5,450 bases of DNA, taken from Sphingomonadales bacterium. Its GTDB lineage: Bacteria > Pseudomonadota > Alphaproteobacteria > Sphingomonadales > Sphingomonadaceae. The notes under the pieces were generated by a model. The model saw only the letters and a list, made by a program, of their open reading frames with translations. It did not search any database and had not been told where the DNA came from. Positions 5,077 through 5,450 of this stretch are shown piece by piece. The stretch lies in contig JAGXGT010000191.1 of assembly GCA_024636595.1 (NCBI GenBank), forward strand, positions 1-5,450, given 5' to 3'. How positions within the stretch are numbered: position 1 is the stretch's first letter; the number at the start of each line of letters is the position of its first letter. Made by a program: the position numbers and the translations under genes.

Positions 5077-5450
5077 TTGAAAAAGCCGTTTAATCGCCTG
5101 CAGGCGCTGATGATCAAGGCGATGGCCGAAGCCTTGTTTCATAATCGCAAAATGGCCATTTCCCCCGATCAGGTCGTCGATAATGTCCAGTATCAGTTCT
5201 CCAATATCGAAGGCAATAAGCCGGTCGAAATTGGCATTGCACTTTACGGTCTGCTGCTCGTTTTGGGCGGACCTTTTTTTCTGGCAGCGCCTCCCGGAAT
5301 TCGAAAGAAGCTGATCCGCCGCCGACTGCAGAAGTCCCGCATCGACCTGTTTCAGGATATCGCGCGTACCAAGGGCGTGATCCTGGCCGGCTATTACGGC
5401 CACTGGCAGCCGGGCGATGAGGCGGGAAATTTCGACAATCCCATCTATGC
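5077..5450 (+). CDS. Unrecognised protein with a hydrophobic segment, TTG start (N-terminal part)
   Basis: The frame is open from the TTG at 5077 to the right edge, 124 codons, and is incomplete. The product begins (M)KKPFNRLQALMIKAMAEA. It has a polar part with ISPDQVVDNVQYQFSNIEG (about 33-51) and a strongly hydrophobic run around residues 56-75 (VEIGIALYGLLLVLGGPFFL), followed by a basic stretch (IRKKLIRRRLQKSR) and then DLFQDIARTKGVILAGYYGHW. The hydrophobic run with basic residues after it could be one membrane helix, or a buried helix. The FQDI..KGVILAGYYG part faintly recalls the region before the FAD domain in GMC/long-chain alcohol oxidase-type flavoproteins, but no nucleotide-binding motif lies inside the window, so this is a guess. 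The start is set by AGGGAGA six bases upstream and an in-frame stop just before it; the ATG at 5110 is a weaker alternative. It follows the propeller gene by 45 bp and is probably co-transcribed. Confidence 0.7.
   Translation, partial: MKKPFNRLQALMIKAMAEALFHNRKMAISPDQVVDNVQYQFSNIEGNKPVEIGIALYGLLLVLGGPFFLAAPPGIRKKLIRRRLQKSRIDLFQDIARTKGVILAGYYGHWQPGDEAGNFDNPIY

Noticed and set aside
5070..5093. Seven-codon ATG frame overlapping the TTG start
   Set aside because: Its ATG lies inside the ribosome binding site, so it is unlikely to be translated efficiently; kept only as a note in the findings.
5062..5403. Minus-strand open frame of 113 codons at the right end
   Set aside because: The plus-strand frame from TTG 5077 has a strong ribosome binding site and a more protein-like composition; the minus frame has no such support.

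Overview
The window looks like an ordinary chromosomal stretch of a moderately GC-rich alphaproteobacterium. I favour a sphingomonad-type genome (Sphingopyxis/Sphingorhabdus-like) from gene content and protein style, but no marker gene proves this. Gene density is high and intergenic gaps are short. I see no RNA gene, mobile element, CRISPR array or other sign of recent transfer.

Layout, left to right. (1) A minus-strand amidohydrolase, with only its N-terminal 64 codons inside the window, runs off the left edge. (2) Divergent from it is a complete plus-strand alpha/beta hydrolase of the epoxide hydrolase type. (3) Its stop codon overlaps, in a CTAG palindrome, the stop of a convergent minus-strand ferredoxin-NADP+ reductase of the adrenodoxin reductase/FprA type. 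(4) Upstream of that reductase, also on the minus strand, are two tightly coupled exported proteins: a small 17-kDa-surface-antigen-like protein and a ClpP-fold periplasmic protein. (5) A 144-bp divergent intergenic region carries a perfect 12-bp inverted repeat, placing the same element upstream of, and facing, both flanking genes. (6) On the plus strand is a secreted seven-bladed YVTN/YncE-type beta-propeller. (7) After 45 bp comes a gene with a TTG start and a strong ribosome binding site that runs off the right edge. Its product has one strongly hydrophobic segment and I do not recognise it firmly.

How the genes may work together. The left half (amidohydrolase, epoxide hydrolase, ferredoxin reductase) reads as general or catabolic metabolism; the reductase would feed electrons to a ferredoxin partner not present here. 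The right half is about the cell envelope: two exported proteins on one strand and an exported propeller on the other share a regulatory region, so they may be co-controlled. The least explained items are the ClpP-fold/surface-antigen pair, the shared 12-bp element, and the TTG-initiated gene at the right end. None amounts to a demonstrably new system on sequence alone.
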